Below, piece by piece: positions 1-7,731 of a stretch of 17,893 bases of DNA; positions within the stretch are counted from its first letter, which is position 1; each line of letters opens with the position of its first letter. Below the pieces are notes generated by a model, which saw only the letters and a list, made by a program, of their open reading frames with translations, ran no database searches and had not been told where the DNA came from. Position numbers and translations under genes: made by a program. Origin of the DNA: Cyanobacteria bacterium OH_PDB_112 (GTDB lineage: Bacteria; Cyanobacteriota; Vampirovibrionia; Gastranaerophilales; CAJFVJ01); the NCBI GenBank assembly GCA_023457295.1, contig JAEWLZ010000017.1, positions 1-17,893 on the forward strand, written 5' to 3'.

Positions 1-635
1 ATATAGGACACGATGAAGGCGGGCAGCTTACAGAAAAAGTTCGTCGCAAACCTTATAGCGTAATCCTTTTCGATGAAATTGAAAAAGCACATCCTGATGT
101 GTTCAATATAATGCTGCAAATTCTCGATGATGGACGTTTGACTGACTCAAAAGGTCGTACAGTCGACTTTAAAAATACAGTAATTATTATGACAAGTAAC
201 ATCGGCTCGCATTTAATCCTCGAAAATACTGTTTCATCGATGTTTTCACAAGAAAACTTTGATAAAACAAAAGACAGTGTTATGGAGATTATGAAAGCGC
301 AATTTAAACCCGAATTTTTGAACAGAATCGACGAAATTGTATTTTTCAAAGGGCTTACACTTTCTGACCTTAACAAAATTGTCGACATCCAACTTGAAAA
401 TCTCAAAAGACTTTTAATTGAACAAAATATAAAATTTGAAATAACTCAGGAAGCCAAAGATTGCCTTGCAAATTTGGGATATGAACCTGCTTACGGCGCA
501 AGACCTTTAAAAAGGGTCATTATGCATGAAGTCGAAACACCACTTTCAAAAATGCTGCTCAAAGGCAATTTTGCAAGCGGAGATACTATTTTGATTGATG
601 TAGAAAATGACGAAATTACTTTCAATAAAAAATAA
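1..635 (+). CDS. clpB: ClpB-type AAA+ disaggregase, C-terminal part (5' end outside window)
   Basis: This is the end of a Hsp100/Clp ATPase; the frame is already open at base 3. The first visible residues are GHDEGGQLTEKVRRKPYSV, then the second AAA+ domain's Walker B (VILFDEIEKAHPD), the conserved ILDDGRLTDSKGRTVDF segment, sensor 1 (TSNIGS), PEFLNRIDE with the arginine finger, and sensor 2 (GARPLKR) in the small domain. The family unfolds or disaggregates proteins by ATP-driven threading through a hexamer in the cytoplasm. The short stretch between TSNIGS and KAQFKPEF and the segment IVDIQLENLKRLL look more like ClpB than ClpC, but the diagnostic N-terminus and middle domain are off the window, so ClpC remains possible. 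The Walker A of this domain is also outside. No convincing terminator follows. Confidence 0.9.
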   Translation, partial: IGHDEGGQLTEKVRRKPYSVILFDEIEKAHPDVFNIMLQILDDGRLTDSKGRTVDFKNTVIIMTSNIGSHLILENTVSSMFSQENFDKTKDSVMEIMKAQFKPEFLNRIDEIVFFKGLTLSDLNKIVDIQLENLKRLLIEQNIKFEITQEAKDCLANLGYEPAYGARPLKRVIMHEVETPLSKMLLKGNFASGDTILIDVENDEITFNKK

Positions 636-684
636 TTGTTCTAATGCATAACTTTACATAACTTAATAAAAGAACAACTAAAAA

Positions 685-717
685 AGCAATTTTAAGCAAC
701 AACTTTTGTTTATATAA
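685..717 (+). promoter_or_regulatory. Promoter-like element upstream of the 767 gene, conserved before its paralog
   Basis: AGCAATTTT (685-693) and GTTTATATAA (708-717) recur with the same 23-base offset upstream of the paralogous gene at 2133 (1990-1998 and 2013-2022). TATATA at 711-716 could be a -10 box with an AT-rich -35 about 17 bases upstream, but no -35 matches the consensus well. It lies 50 bases before the start codon. Whether it is a promoter or a 5' UTR element is not decided by the sequence. Confidence 0.4.
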
Positions 718-731
718 CCGTAGGTTAGTAA

Positions 732-746
732 TACCATTTTTTGGTA
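732..746 (+). promoter_or_regulatory. Small hairpin in the leader of the 767 gene
   Basis: TACCA (732-736) and TGGTA (742-746) pair around a five-T loop, ending just before the Shine-Dalgarno AAAGG (755-759) and the ATG at 767. It could modulate ribosome access, but a 5-bp stem in AT-rich DNA may be chance. Confidence 0.25.
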
Positions 747-766
747 AAAAAATAAAAGGTTGTTTT

Positions 767-1861
767 ATGGTTGCAAGTACAGATTTATCACTCAGTCAAA
801 ACCCTCAGGTTATAAGACCTCAAACTCAGATAGTTACAAGAGAACAATCTGCACCTATTCAGCAGCCTCAACAAACTGACTCTTATGAGCCAACAAATTA
901 TGCTCCTCAAAAAACAATAAATCCTATTCCTTTAATAATAATTGGCGCCGTTGCAACATTGCTAGGCATTTCAACTTATAAAACCGCAAAACTCGGCAGT
1001 ATTTTTAAAGATGCTACAAAAAACGGTACTCTTGATAGTAATAATAGTAACTTTGCGGCAGGAAAAGTTTTTGTACAAAACCTAAATCCATTAAACTGGT
1101 TTAAAAACAAAGAAACAGCCAAAAAACTTACCGAAGCAGGATATACAGATATCAAAGACGGAAAAATATTCAAAAATGCAGATGATGATATCGTTATATT
1201 AAACGGAAATGCTGCTATTCAAAAAGACGGCAAAAAACATGAATCAGCAATAGATATCATAAAAAACAGAAAAAAAGATTCTAATGAAGTTTCAAATACT
1301 TCAAAAACAGAAGAAGTCAAAGATAAAACCGAAGAAGTTGAAAACAAGACAAAAACTGAAACAGATACGCCAGAAAAAATAGAATCTCAAAAAATAGAAC
1401 CGGAAACAGATAAAAATGTTCAGCCCAAAACAGTAAAAGATTTGATAAGTGATATATTTGGCGGTAAAGAAGTCCGCACGGCGACACCTGATTTGGAAGA
1501 ATGTCTTAAAAATATCCCTGAAATAGATGCACAAGATATTGAAAAAATAAAAGAACATAGTAATAAGATAAAAAACAGTAAAATAAATAAATTTATTTCT
1601 ATCTTTAGAAAAGATAAAGAACCAAATCTAAATAAAATTCTGTCTCCTTTGAGCAAAGATAAACAAAATTTAATTATACAAAAATTAGACGCAGAAGCAA
1701 TTCAGATAAATCAATCAAGAAAAGAACAACTCGAAGCTCTTATGCAAACAAAATTAGAAAAAATTAACGTATTGCAAGACCAAAATTGTTCTGAAGCAGA
1801 GAGCCTAAAAAAAGATATGACAGAAATTCAAAACGCAATTAATAAAATAACAACAGATTAA
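767..1861 (+). CDS. Membrane-anchored protein of unknown function, paralog of the 2133 gene product
   Basis: I do not recognise a family. The 364 residues show a Gln/Pro-rich N-terminus (1-52), one hydrophobic segment (about 53-70, IPLIIIGAVATLLGIS), the block NLNPLNWFKN (105-114), a Lys/Glu/Thr-rich low-complexity linker (about 165-220), and charged helices with probable coiled-coil character to the end (about 300-360). The next gene encodes a protein with the same order of parts: TM followed by TYK, the identical NLNPLNWFKN, and a C-terminal DQN-x-x-EA-x-x-LK segment. The start is supported by AAAGG seven bases upstream of ATG 767. With no signal-peptide cleavage site evident, it is probably anchored by its single TM with a long soluble tail. 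It is lineage-specific in appearance and its function is unknown. Confidence 0.85.
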   Translation: MVASTDLSLSQNPQVIRPQTQIVTREQSAPIQQPQQTDSYEPTNYAPQKTINPIPLIIIGAVATLLGISTYKTAKLGSIFKDATKNGTLDSNNSNFAAGKVFVQNLNPLNWFKNKETAKKLTEAGYTDIKDGKIFKNADDDIVILNGNAAIQKDGKKHESAIDIIKNRKKDSNEVSNTSKTEEVKDKTEEVENKTKTETDTPEKIESQKIEPETDKNVQPKTVKDLISDIFGGKEVRTATPDLEECLKNIPEIDAQDIEKIKEHSNKIKNSKINKFISIFRKDKEPNLNKILSPLSKDKQNLIIQKLDAEAIQINQSRKEQLEALMQTKLEKINVLQDQNCSEAESLKKDMTEIQNAINKITTD

Positions 1862-1880
1862 AAAAATTAAAATACGAAAA

Positions 1881-1919
1881 AACAATAAAAGCGGAGTCAA
1901 AAACTTCGCTTTTATTGTT
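1881..1919 (+). terminator. Rho-independent terminator after the 767 gene
   Basis: AACAATAAAAGCG (1881-1893) pairs perfectly with 1907-1919; a G-T pair and an A-T pair extend the stem to 15 bp. A T-run follows (1917-1922) and an A-run precedes it, so it could work in both directions. The 5' arm contains AAGCGGAGTC, also found in the terminator after the paralogous gene. Confidence 0.85.
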
Positions 1920-1952
1920 TTTCAAAGCCCTTATTCTAGAGGTTTTAAGGCA

Positions 1953-1976
1953 TTGTGTTAAGGAAACTTAACACAA
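1953..1976. promoter_or_regulatory. Perfect 10-bp inverted repeat upstream of the 2133 gene
   Basis: TTGTGTTAAG (1953-1962) and CTTAACACAA (1967-1976) are exact reverse complements around a GAAA loop. No T-run follows, so it is not a typical terminator, especially as one lies just upstream. It could be a dimeric-repressor operator or an RNA hairpin with a GNRA-type tetraloop. It lies immediately before the conserved element at 1982-2022. Confidence 0.5.
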
Positions 1977-1981
1977 ATGAT

Positions 1982-2022
1982 ACCAAAATAGCAATTTTCT
2001 TCAAAAGTGAACGTTTATATAA
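1982..2022 (+). promoter_or_regulatory. Conserved leader/promoter element of the 2133 gene
   Basis: This carries ACCAAAATAGCAATT (1982-1996), identical to 9089-9103 upstream of the 9175 operon. It also carries AGCAATTTT (1990-1998) and GTTTATATAA (2013-2022), spaced exactly as at 685-717 upstream of the paralogous gene. The remaining leader to the start codon is AT-rich, with AGGGAG at 2119-2124 as the ribosome binding site. Confidence 0.4.
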
Positions 2023-2132
2023 ACATAGGGAAGCAATTATATCATCGTTAAGGTGATGTCAGAAAAAAAGCTAATAGACGATGTCTAAAAGGCTTAACTT
2101 TTATGCGAATTAATCAATAGGGAGTTTATATT

Positions 2133-3407
2133 ATGAGTATTAATCCAACAAGTCCAGCTCTTCAACAAGCACTTTATCAAGTTCCTGTAGCACCAGCTGT
2201 ACAAGATGCAACAACTGTTGTTCCACAAACTGTTCCTCAATCTCAAACAAATTTTGCAGGAGCTCCACAATATGCACCGGCTCAAGAAGAGAAGAAAAGC
2301 ATTTTCAGCCTAAGAAATATGGCTCTTGCAACAGCAGCAACTGTTTTACTTGTTGCAGGCGGAAAAACTTATAAAGCAACAAGCTTATTTAAAGAATTGA
2401 ATGTAAATAAAGCAGGTATAGAAGTCGCTAAAGCGGCTGACGGTAAAGCAACAGACAAAATCATATCAGAAACTCATAAACTTCCTGTCTGGGATACATT
2501 CAAAGGCAATCTAAACCCCCTAAACTGGTTCAAAAATGTTGATGACAAAGTTATTTCAGAAGCAGCAAAAGATTATAAACAAGTAGGTAAAGCAAACACA
2601 TTATATAGCAAAGACGGAGATTTGTTCTTCCGTGACCAAGACAGATTTGTTAAACTTCAAAACATTGAAAAAGAAGGGGCAAAAGAAACTGCAAATGTAG
2701 CAAAAAACGCAACAGATGAAGTAAAAACTCCTGATGTTACTCCTGATGCAGCAGTTGCTAAAGCAGAAGCAAAACCTGTTACTAGTCAAGCTTTGAGCCC
2801 AAAACAAGTAAAATTATGCGAAAGATATGACCAATTATCTAAAAAAGCAACTAAACTTCAAGATGACATAAATTCTGGAAATATAGCTCCTGAACGTTTG
2901 CCTTATTACAGAGAAGAACTAGATAAAGTACAAGGCGAAATTGCAACTAATCAAAAAATGAAAGAAGCTGTTAAACAAAGAAAATTAATAAATGAAAATA
3001 ATCAAAATTCTAGCTTAAATCCATTTCAAAAAAAATTAGAAGCAAGAAAAGAAGCGGCAAAAATAAAATCTTTATCAAATGAAGCAGCTCAAGAAAGCTT
3101 GAAAAAGGCTAAAAGTGAAATCCAAGATACTGTATTCGATGGTCAAAAAATTTCAAAAGTTAAAACAGAAGCAACGAATTCTAAAAGAATGACTAAACTG
3201 CAAGAAATCGAATCAACAACCAAAGAAAAATTAAAAGGTATAGCAGACCAAAATTCTCCGGAAGCATTATACCTAAAAGATAAATTAACTGTAATTGACC
3301 AAGCATATCTTACATTGTTAAGTGCTAGAAATGAAAAAGAAAGCAAAAAAATACTTGAACTAACAATGAAAAGAAATATGGCAAGTACATATGCAACAGC
3401 TAAATAA
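2133..3407 (+). CDS. Membrane-anchored protein of unknown function, paralog of the 767 gene product
   Basis: No known family is recognised. The 424 residues start MSIN, followed by a Gln/Pro/Ala/Val-rich stretch with QTNFAG at 38-43, one hydrophobic segment (about 61-77, ALATAATVLLVAGG), TYKATSLFKE, NLNPLNWFKN (126-135), an acidic/Ala-rich linker (about 175-215), and long Lys/Glu/Gln-rich helices that look coiled-coil to the end. The C-terminal segment with DQNSPEA-x-x-LK matches the upstream paralog. AGGGAG eight bases before ATG 2133 supports the start. It is flanked by its own terminators and so is probably monocistronic. The protein is rich in Lys and Ala and poor in Cys (a single Cys near residue 229). 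A structural or scaffold role is possible but there is no direct evidence for it. Confidence 0.87.
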   Translation: MSINPTSPALQQALYQVPVAPAVQDATTVVPQTVPQSQTNFAGAPQYAPAQEEKKSIFSLRNMALATAATVLLVAGGKTYKATSLFKELNVNKAGIEVAKAADGKATDKIISETHKLPVWDTFKGNLNPLNWFKNVDDKVISEAAKDYKQVGKANTLYSKDGDLFFRDQDRFVKLQNIEKEGAKETANVAKNATDEVKTPDVTPDAAVAKAEAKPVTSQALSPKQVKLCERYDQLSKKATKLQDDINSGNIAPERLPYYREELDKVQGEIATNQKMKEAVKQRKLINENNQNSSLNPFQKKLEARKEAAKIKSLSNEAAQESLKKAKSEIQDTVFDGQKISKVKTEATNSKRMTKLQEIESTTKEKLKGIADQNSPEALYLKDKLTVIDQAYLTLLSARNEKESKKILELTMKRNMASTYATAK

Positions 3408-3424
3408 ACAATTAAAAAAATTAA

Positions 3425-3461
3425 AAAAAGAAGCGGAGTCCAAAAGATTCCGCTTCTTTTT
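3425..3461. terminator. Bidirectional terminator between convergent genes
   Basis: A 16-bp stem (3425-3440 with 3446-3461, one G-T pair) closes on a five-base CAAAA loop. A-runs precede it and T-runs follow, so it can end both the + strand gene at 2133-3407 and the - strand mur/ftsQ operon. It shares the core AAGCGGAGTC with the terminator at 1881-1919. Confidence 0.9.
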
Positions 3462-3491
3462 GCGAATTATTAAACTTTGCAAAAAAACTCT

Positions 3492-4484
3492 CTAGTTATT
3501 CGGTTCTTCCAAGTCAGGCAAATTATCGGGCTGACCGTTTTTATTTTTGAGCTTGATATACGCAGAATCCTCCCAACGCAAATCGACATAATCTATCTGG
3601 TGATTAAGATTTGCCGTTTGAGGTAAAATTGCACTAATTTTTTTGAGACGTTTGAAAACATTTCTATTGAGCTGTCCCAATCTTACCGAAACAGTTTGGA
3701 GCTTTATACGTACATCATCAGGATTACGGAGGTCTACATATTCAACTTTTTCATTTGAATACATTTCCGCGGTCTTTGCCAAAAACTGCAAATACTCTAT
3801 CTGTTTTTTATTCCATTGATAATAATCTTCGTAAGTCAAAACTCTATAAGTAGGCAAATTATGGCAAGCAGGCAAAAACTCTCTACCTATAAGAGTACCG
3901 TCATCGGCAAAAACCGCAAGAGGCGGTACAGATTCATTCGGTGCAATTGAAACAACAGGCGTTTTTTCTTCAATTACGATTTTTAGACTCGCAGGAAAAG
4001 CAAAACGCTTTACATAAACATGTTTTACGGAAGAAATTTTCTTAATCTCTTTTTCAAATTTTGCAGTATCTATCCTATAAACAGGTTTATTAGGAATATT
4101 GACCTTCCGAATTGCCTGCAAAAGACTCATATTCGGGGTAATAACATTACCCTCAAACTGCAAGTGTTCATTAGGATAAGTATCAAAACTGGTTTTTGGT
4201 AAATACCAACCATGATGCTTTGCAAGAAAAACAAAACAAAGTCCCAAAAATGTGATAGAACAAAGACGTAAAAAGACCCTCATTCTTGAAATAAAAATCT
4301 TTATATGACTAAGTTTGCGTCGTTTTTTAAAATATTCAAGTTGTCGTTTTTGTTGGGCTATACCTCGACGTCTGGAATATTTCCCCTGTTTGCGTTCCTG
4401 AACTTTTTTGACAGAACTGTCCTGCGCTTCCGAATCAGAGCGTCTTGAAAGTCGTTTATTTAGTCTGTCATTTTCTTCGTTCAT
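3492..4484 (-). CDS. ftsQ: Cell division protein FtsQ/DivIB
   Basis: FtsQ is a bitopic divisome protein that links early and late division proteins (the FtsB/FtsL partners). The 330 residues have a long, very basic cytoplasmic N-terminus (1-68), one TM helix (about 70-88), a POTRA domain (about 107-173, starting LQFEGNVITPN and containing SSVKHVYVKRFAFPASLKIVIEEKTPV) and the FtsQ domain with the typical YVDLR and IDYVDLRWEDSAYIKLK strands. It is the last gene of the operon, nine bases after ddl. Its ribosome site AAAGGA overlaps the end of ddl, which suggests translational coupling. The highly charged N-terminal tail is long for the family. The C-terminus (NLPDLEEPNN) is acidic. No ftsA or ftsZ follows; the next gene is convergent. 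Confidence 0.92.
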   Translation of the reverse strand: MNEENDRLNKRLSRRSDSEAQDSSVKKVQERKQGKYSRRRGIAQQKRQLEYFKKRRKLSHIKIFISRMRVFLRLCSITFLGLCFVFLAKHHGWYLPKTSFDTYPNEHLQFEGNVITPNMSLLQAIRKVNIPNKPVYRIDTAKFEKEIKKISSVKHVYVKRFAFPASLKIVIEEKTPVVSIAPNESVPPLAVFADDGTLIGREFLPACHNLPTYRVLTYEDYYQWNKKQIEYLQFLAKTAEMYSNEKVEYVDLRNPDDVRIKLQTVSVRLGQLNRNVFKRLKKISAILPQTANLNHQIDYVDLRWEDSAYIKLKNKNGQPDNLPDLEEPNN

Positions 4485-4493
4485 TCTTATCCT

Positions 4494-5441
4494 TTAATGT
4501 TTTTTTAGAGTTGAACTATTCAATATAATCTGAACCAACTCATCATAAGAAATGCCCATTTCTTGCGATTGCGCAGGCAAGTCGCTTGTATCGGTCATTC
4601 CGGGAATTGTATTTATTTCAAGCAAATAAGGAATATCACCTACCACCAAAAAATCCACCCTGCTCATACCTGATGCCATAACACCTTTGTGAGCTTTTAT
4701 TGCAAAATCTTGTGCTTTTTTTGTAACTTCAGGTGATAATTCAGCAGGCAAAATAAATTCTGTTAAACCTTTAGTATATTTGGCTTCATAATCATACCAA
4801 CCTGTTTTCGGACGAAGTTCCAAAATAGGTGTAGCCACAGTTTCTCCATTAAAATCCAAAACCCCAATTGTAATGGAGACTCCTTCTAAAAATTCTTCTA
4901 TCAATACTCCGCTTGCACATTCAAAAGCCTTTTCAACAGCGGAATAAAGGTCTTCAGGATTTTCGACTTTTGTCATTCCGATACTTGACCCCTCTGTTGA
5001 AGGTTTTACCATAACAGGAAAATTAAGTTCGACTCCATCCTTAACTTCATCAGAACTTTTTACCATAATTGACTTTATAAGAGGAATTTTCGCCCCTAAA
5101 AGAGCCTGCTTTGTCATATGTTTGTCCATTGAAACAGCACTTGCCATAGGTCCGCATCCAGTATAAGGCACACCCAAAATTTCAAGAAGCCCCTGAATAC
5201 AACCATCTTCACCATACTTTCCGTGAAGTGCTATGTAAGCCACGTCAATACCTTTATTTACAAGGGTTTGAGCTATATTTTTATCAACATCAATAAGCTC
5301 GGTATTTGTATACCCCAAACGCAAAAGGGCATCGTAGCAGTTTTTGCCGGAGCGCAAAGAAACTTCACGTTCATTTGACATTCCGCCATATAAAACACCT
5401 ACTTTGGTTTCTTTTGGAACTAACTGTTCAATTTTTGCCAT
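4494..5441 (-). CDS. ddl: D-alanine--D-alanine ligase
   Basis: This ATP-grasp enzyme joins two D-alanines for the peptidoglycan stem peptide in the cytoplasm. At 315 residues it is normal for the shorter Ddl type. Visible motifs are GG-MSNEREVSL (19-29, with the substrate-binding Glu), HGKYGEDG (73-80), KPSTEGSSIGM (146-156, ATP-binding loop), EEFLEG (182-187), YDYEAKYTKG (omega-loop region from 216), RVDF (251-254) and LLEINTIPGMT (273-283, Mg and substrate ligands). The Tyr at 216 sits in the usual YDYE-K-Y context, which favours D-Ala-D-Ala rather than D-Ala-D-Lac; this is inference from known families. Its start overlaps the end of murB by 22 bases, consistent with coupling. Confidence 0.96.
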   Translation of the reverse strand: MAKIEQLVPKETKVGVLYGGMSNEREVSLRSGKNCYDALLRLGYTNTELIDVDKNIAQTLVNKGIDVAYIALHGKYGEDGCIQGLLEILGVPYTGCGPMASAVSMDKHMTKQALLGAKIPLIKSIMVKSSDEVKDGVELNFPVMVKPSTEGSSIGMTKVENPEDLYSAVEKAFECASGVLIEEFLEGVSITIGVLDFNGETVATPILELRPKTGWYDYEAKYTKGLTEFILPAELSPEVTKKAQDFAIKAHKGVMASGMSRVDFLVVGDIPYLLEINTIPGMTDTSDLPAQSQEMGISYDELVQIILNSSTLKKH

Positions 5442-6322
5442 ATTTTTTCTTCTTTCTCACTATTACCTATATATTTTACTTCAGGTTTCAATTTATAGCC
5501 ATATTTTTTTTGCACTTCATCCTGCACAAAAGACATTAACGACAATATTTCAAAGGATGTGGCTCTATCTTCATTAACAATAAAATTCGCATGGATTTCA
5601 CTTACTTTTGCTCCACCAAGAGAAGCTCCTTTAAGACATGAATCATCAATAAGTCTTCCTGCGACAGCTCCTTCGGGGTTGCGAAAAATACTGCCCGCAT
5701 TAGGCGTTTTCATAGAAGGATGATTTTCTGCTCTATAAGCCTTATTCGCTTCCATACGTTCTTTTATATGAATTTGAGAATTTTTTTGCAATTCAAACAC
5801 TGCTTCAATCAAAACATAAGGTTTCTTTTGTAAGACTGAAGTCCTGTATGAAAGTTCGAGTTCTTCCTTTGAAAGCTCTATGATTTTTTTCTCGGCAATA
5901 TCAAACACTTTGGCACTGATTATAACATCAGATATTGCCTGTTTGTGCGCCGAAGCATTCATATAAACCACACCTCCTATTGATGCGGGAATGCAAGTTA
6001 AAAATTCAAAACCCGATAATCCTGCCTCAAGAGTCTTTTGAGCTAAAATTGCCGTTTTTGCTCCGCATTGTACGGTTAAAATATTATCTTCGATATTAAA
6101 AGCATTTAGATTTCTTGTTAGAATAACCGGAGCATCAACTTTTTCAGAAGATACAATCACATTTGACCCTGCGCCTAAGATTTCCGCATAAGGTTTTGAA
6201 ATAAGCAATTCACAAAATTCTTCTACCGAAGAAGGCAGATAAACTTCATTAGCAAAACAGCCTACACGAAATGTGGTTTCTTTAGACAAATCAATTTTTT
6301 GCGCTGCGATTATTTTTGACAA
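5420..6322 (-). CDS. murB: UDP-N-acetylenolpyruvoylglucosamine reductase MurB, TTG start
   Basis: MurB uses NADPH and FAD to reduce UDP-GlcNAc-enolpyruvate to UDP-MurNAc. The 300 residues show TTFRVG (16-21), the FAD loop GAGSNVIVS (50-58), IPASIGGVVYMNASAH (111-126), YRTS (159-162), PNAGSIFRNP (207-216, with the catalytic Ser 211) and LKPEVK with the final catalytic Glu near 281. The length and absence of the extra E. coli-type C-terminal insert fit type II MurB. The codon at the annotated start (6320-6322) is TTG; no in-frame ATG occurs before residue 121, well inside the FAD domain, and GGGG lies about eight bases upstream. The start overlaps murC by 13 bases. IPASIGG in place of the more common IPG-x-IGG is a mild variation. 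Confidence 0.95.
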   Translation of the reverse strand: MSKIIAAQKIDLSKETTFRVGCFANEVYLPSSVEEFCELLISKPYAEILGAGSNVIVSSEKVDAPVILTRNLNAFNIEDNILTVQCGAKTAILAQKTLEAGLSGFEFLTCIPASIGGVVYMNASAHKQAISDVIISAKVFDIAEKKIIELSKEELELSYRTSVLQKKPYVLIEAVFELQKNSQIHIKERMEANKAYRAENHPSMKTPNAGSIFRNPEGAVAGRLIDDSCLKGASLGGAKVSEIHANFIVNEDRATSFEILSLMSFVQDEVQKKYGYKLKPEVKYIGNSEKEEKIWQKLNS

Positions 6323-7731
6323 AGTTTATACCCCAATTGCGTTATATCTCCTGCCCCAATTGTCAAAACGATATCATCAGGCATTATAAAATCGGCGACT
6401 TTTGATGTTATTTCATCAATACTGCCTTTTAAATAATTTGCTCCTCTAACTTGCTTTGCAAAAACCTCGGAATTATATTCGGGCAAAAATTCATCTCCCG
6501 CGGCATAAACATCTGCAACCAAAAGTACATCCGCACCTGAAAATGATTTTTTAAAATCTTCCCAAAAACCTGCCAAGCGAGTATAACGATGAGGTTGAAA
6601 AACAGCCACAATCCTTTTCTTAAGTTGTTTTGCACTATTCAATGTAGCGACTATTTCTGTCGGGTGATGCGCATAATCATCATAAATTTTTGCTCCGTTA
6701 AATTCTCCAACAAACTCAAAACGTCTTTTTGTACCAACGAATTGTTTAATAGAATTTTGAACATCCTCAAAAGAAATTCCGCATTCCAAAGCTGAAATAA
6801 TTACAGATAAAGCATTTGAAACATTATGTTCACCCGGGACAGAGAGTTCTATTTTACCTAAAAATTTGTCTTTTTTATAAACATCAAAAGAACTTGAAAG
6901 ATTATCTAAAGATATATTTTGGGCTGTAAAATCAGCAGAAACAAGATTTTTGCAAGAATATAAAATAACTTTCGACTTATCAGCTTTTTTATAAAGTTCC
7001 ATGCAGCCTGCATCATCAGCATTTAAAACAAGTTTTGCATTATCAGATAAATTTGAATTTACAACAGAAAAAGTTTCTAACAACTGTTCAAAACCATCTT
7101 TATAATGGTCAACATGATCAACCTCAAGATTAGTAACAACCAATATATCAGGAGAATACAAAACTATTGTTCCGTCACTTTCATCAAGTTCGGCAATAAC
7201 ATATCCGCCGTCACCAAGTTTAGCATTTGTACTGAATTGAGGCAAAATACCTCCGATTATACTTGTTGGATTTTTACCGGAAAGCTCAAATACAAGACTT
7301 GACATCCCGGTTGTGGTTGTTTTCCCATGAGTCCCGGAAAATCCTATACCAACAGGCTTTTTACTTTGTCCTACTCCTCTCATTATCGCTTCTAAAGCAT
7401 GTGAACGATGATAAATAGGAACACCTGATTTTTGCGCCTGAACGATTTCAGGATTATCAACCCTAATAGCTGAACTTGCGACAACAATGGCGGCATCATT
7501 TAAATTAGAGGCATTATGACCTATAAAAATTTCTGCTCCCATACTGCGCAATAACTCTGTATTTTTATTTTCTTTTATATCAGAACCCGAAACCTTGAAG
7601 CCTGATTCCAAAAAACATTTAGCTAAAGCGCTTACGCCTATACCGCCTATTGCGATAAAATGAATTTTTTGTGACTTGTCAAAACCTTCGGGAAATTTTT
7701 TACTTAAATCTATATCTATTTTTTCAGCCAT
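6310..7731 (-). CDS. murC: UDP-N-acetylmuramate--L-alanine ligase MurC
   Basis: This ATP-dependent Mur ligase adds L-Ala to UDP-MurNAc in the cytoplasm. The 473 residues are normal length. The N-terminal domain has HFIAIGGIGVSALA (24-37) for the UDP moiety. The central domain has the P-loop GTHGKTTT (133-140), ELDESDG (181-187), NLEVDHVDHY (201-210) and PGEHNVSNALSV (299-310). The C-terminal domain has DDYAHHPTE (351-359) and FQPHRYTR (378-385). The GTHGKT and DYAHHPTE signatures specify MurC rather than the other Mur ligases. The start ATG shares one base with the stop of rmuC (TAATG), and GAGG lies about eight bases upstream inside rmuC. Confidence 0.97.
   Translation of the reverse strand: MAEKIDIDLSKKFPEGFDKSQKIHFIAIGGIGVSALAKCFLESGFKVSGSDIKENKNTELLRSMGAEIFIGHNASNLNDAAIVVASSAIRVDNPEIVQAQKSGVPIYHRSHALEAIMRGVGQSKKPVGIGFSGTHGKTTTTGMSSLVFELSGKNPTSIIGGILPQFSTNAKLGDGGYVIAELDESDGTIVLYSPDILVVTNLEVDHVDHYKDGFEQLLETFSVVNSNLSDNAKLVLNADDAGCMELYKKADKSKVILYSCKNLVSADFTAQNISLDNLSSSFDVYKKDKFLGKIELSVPGEHNVSNALSVIISALECGISFEDVQNSIKQFVGTKRRFEFVGEFNGAKIYDDYAHHPTEIVATLNSAKQLKKRIVAVFQPHRYTRLAGFWEDFKKSFSGADVLLVADVYAAGDEFLPEYNSEVFAKQVRGANYLKGSIDEITSKVADFIMPDDIVLTIGAGDITQLGYKLCQK

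Noticed and set aside
636..677. Inverted repeat TTGTTCT (636-642) / AGAACAA (671-677) after the ClpB-type gene as a terminator
   Set aside because: The loop is 28 bases, the stem is only 7 bp and A/T-rich, and no T-run follows.
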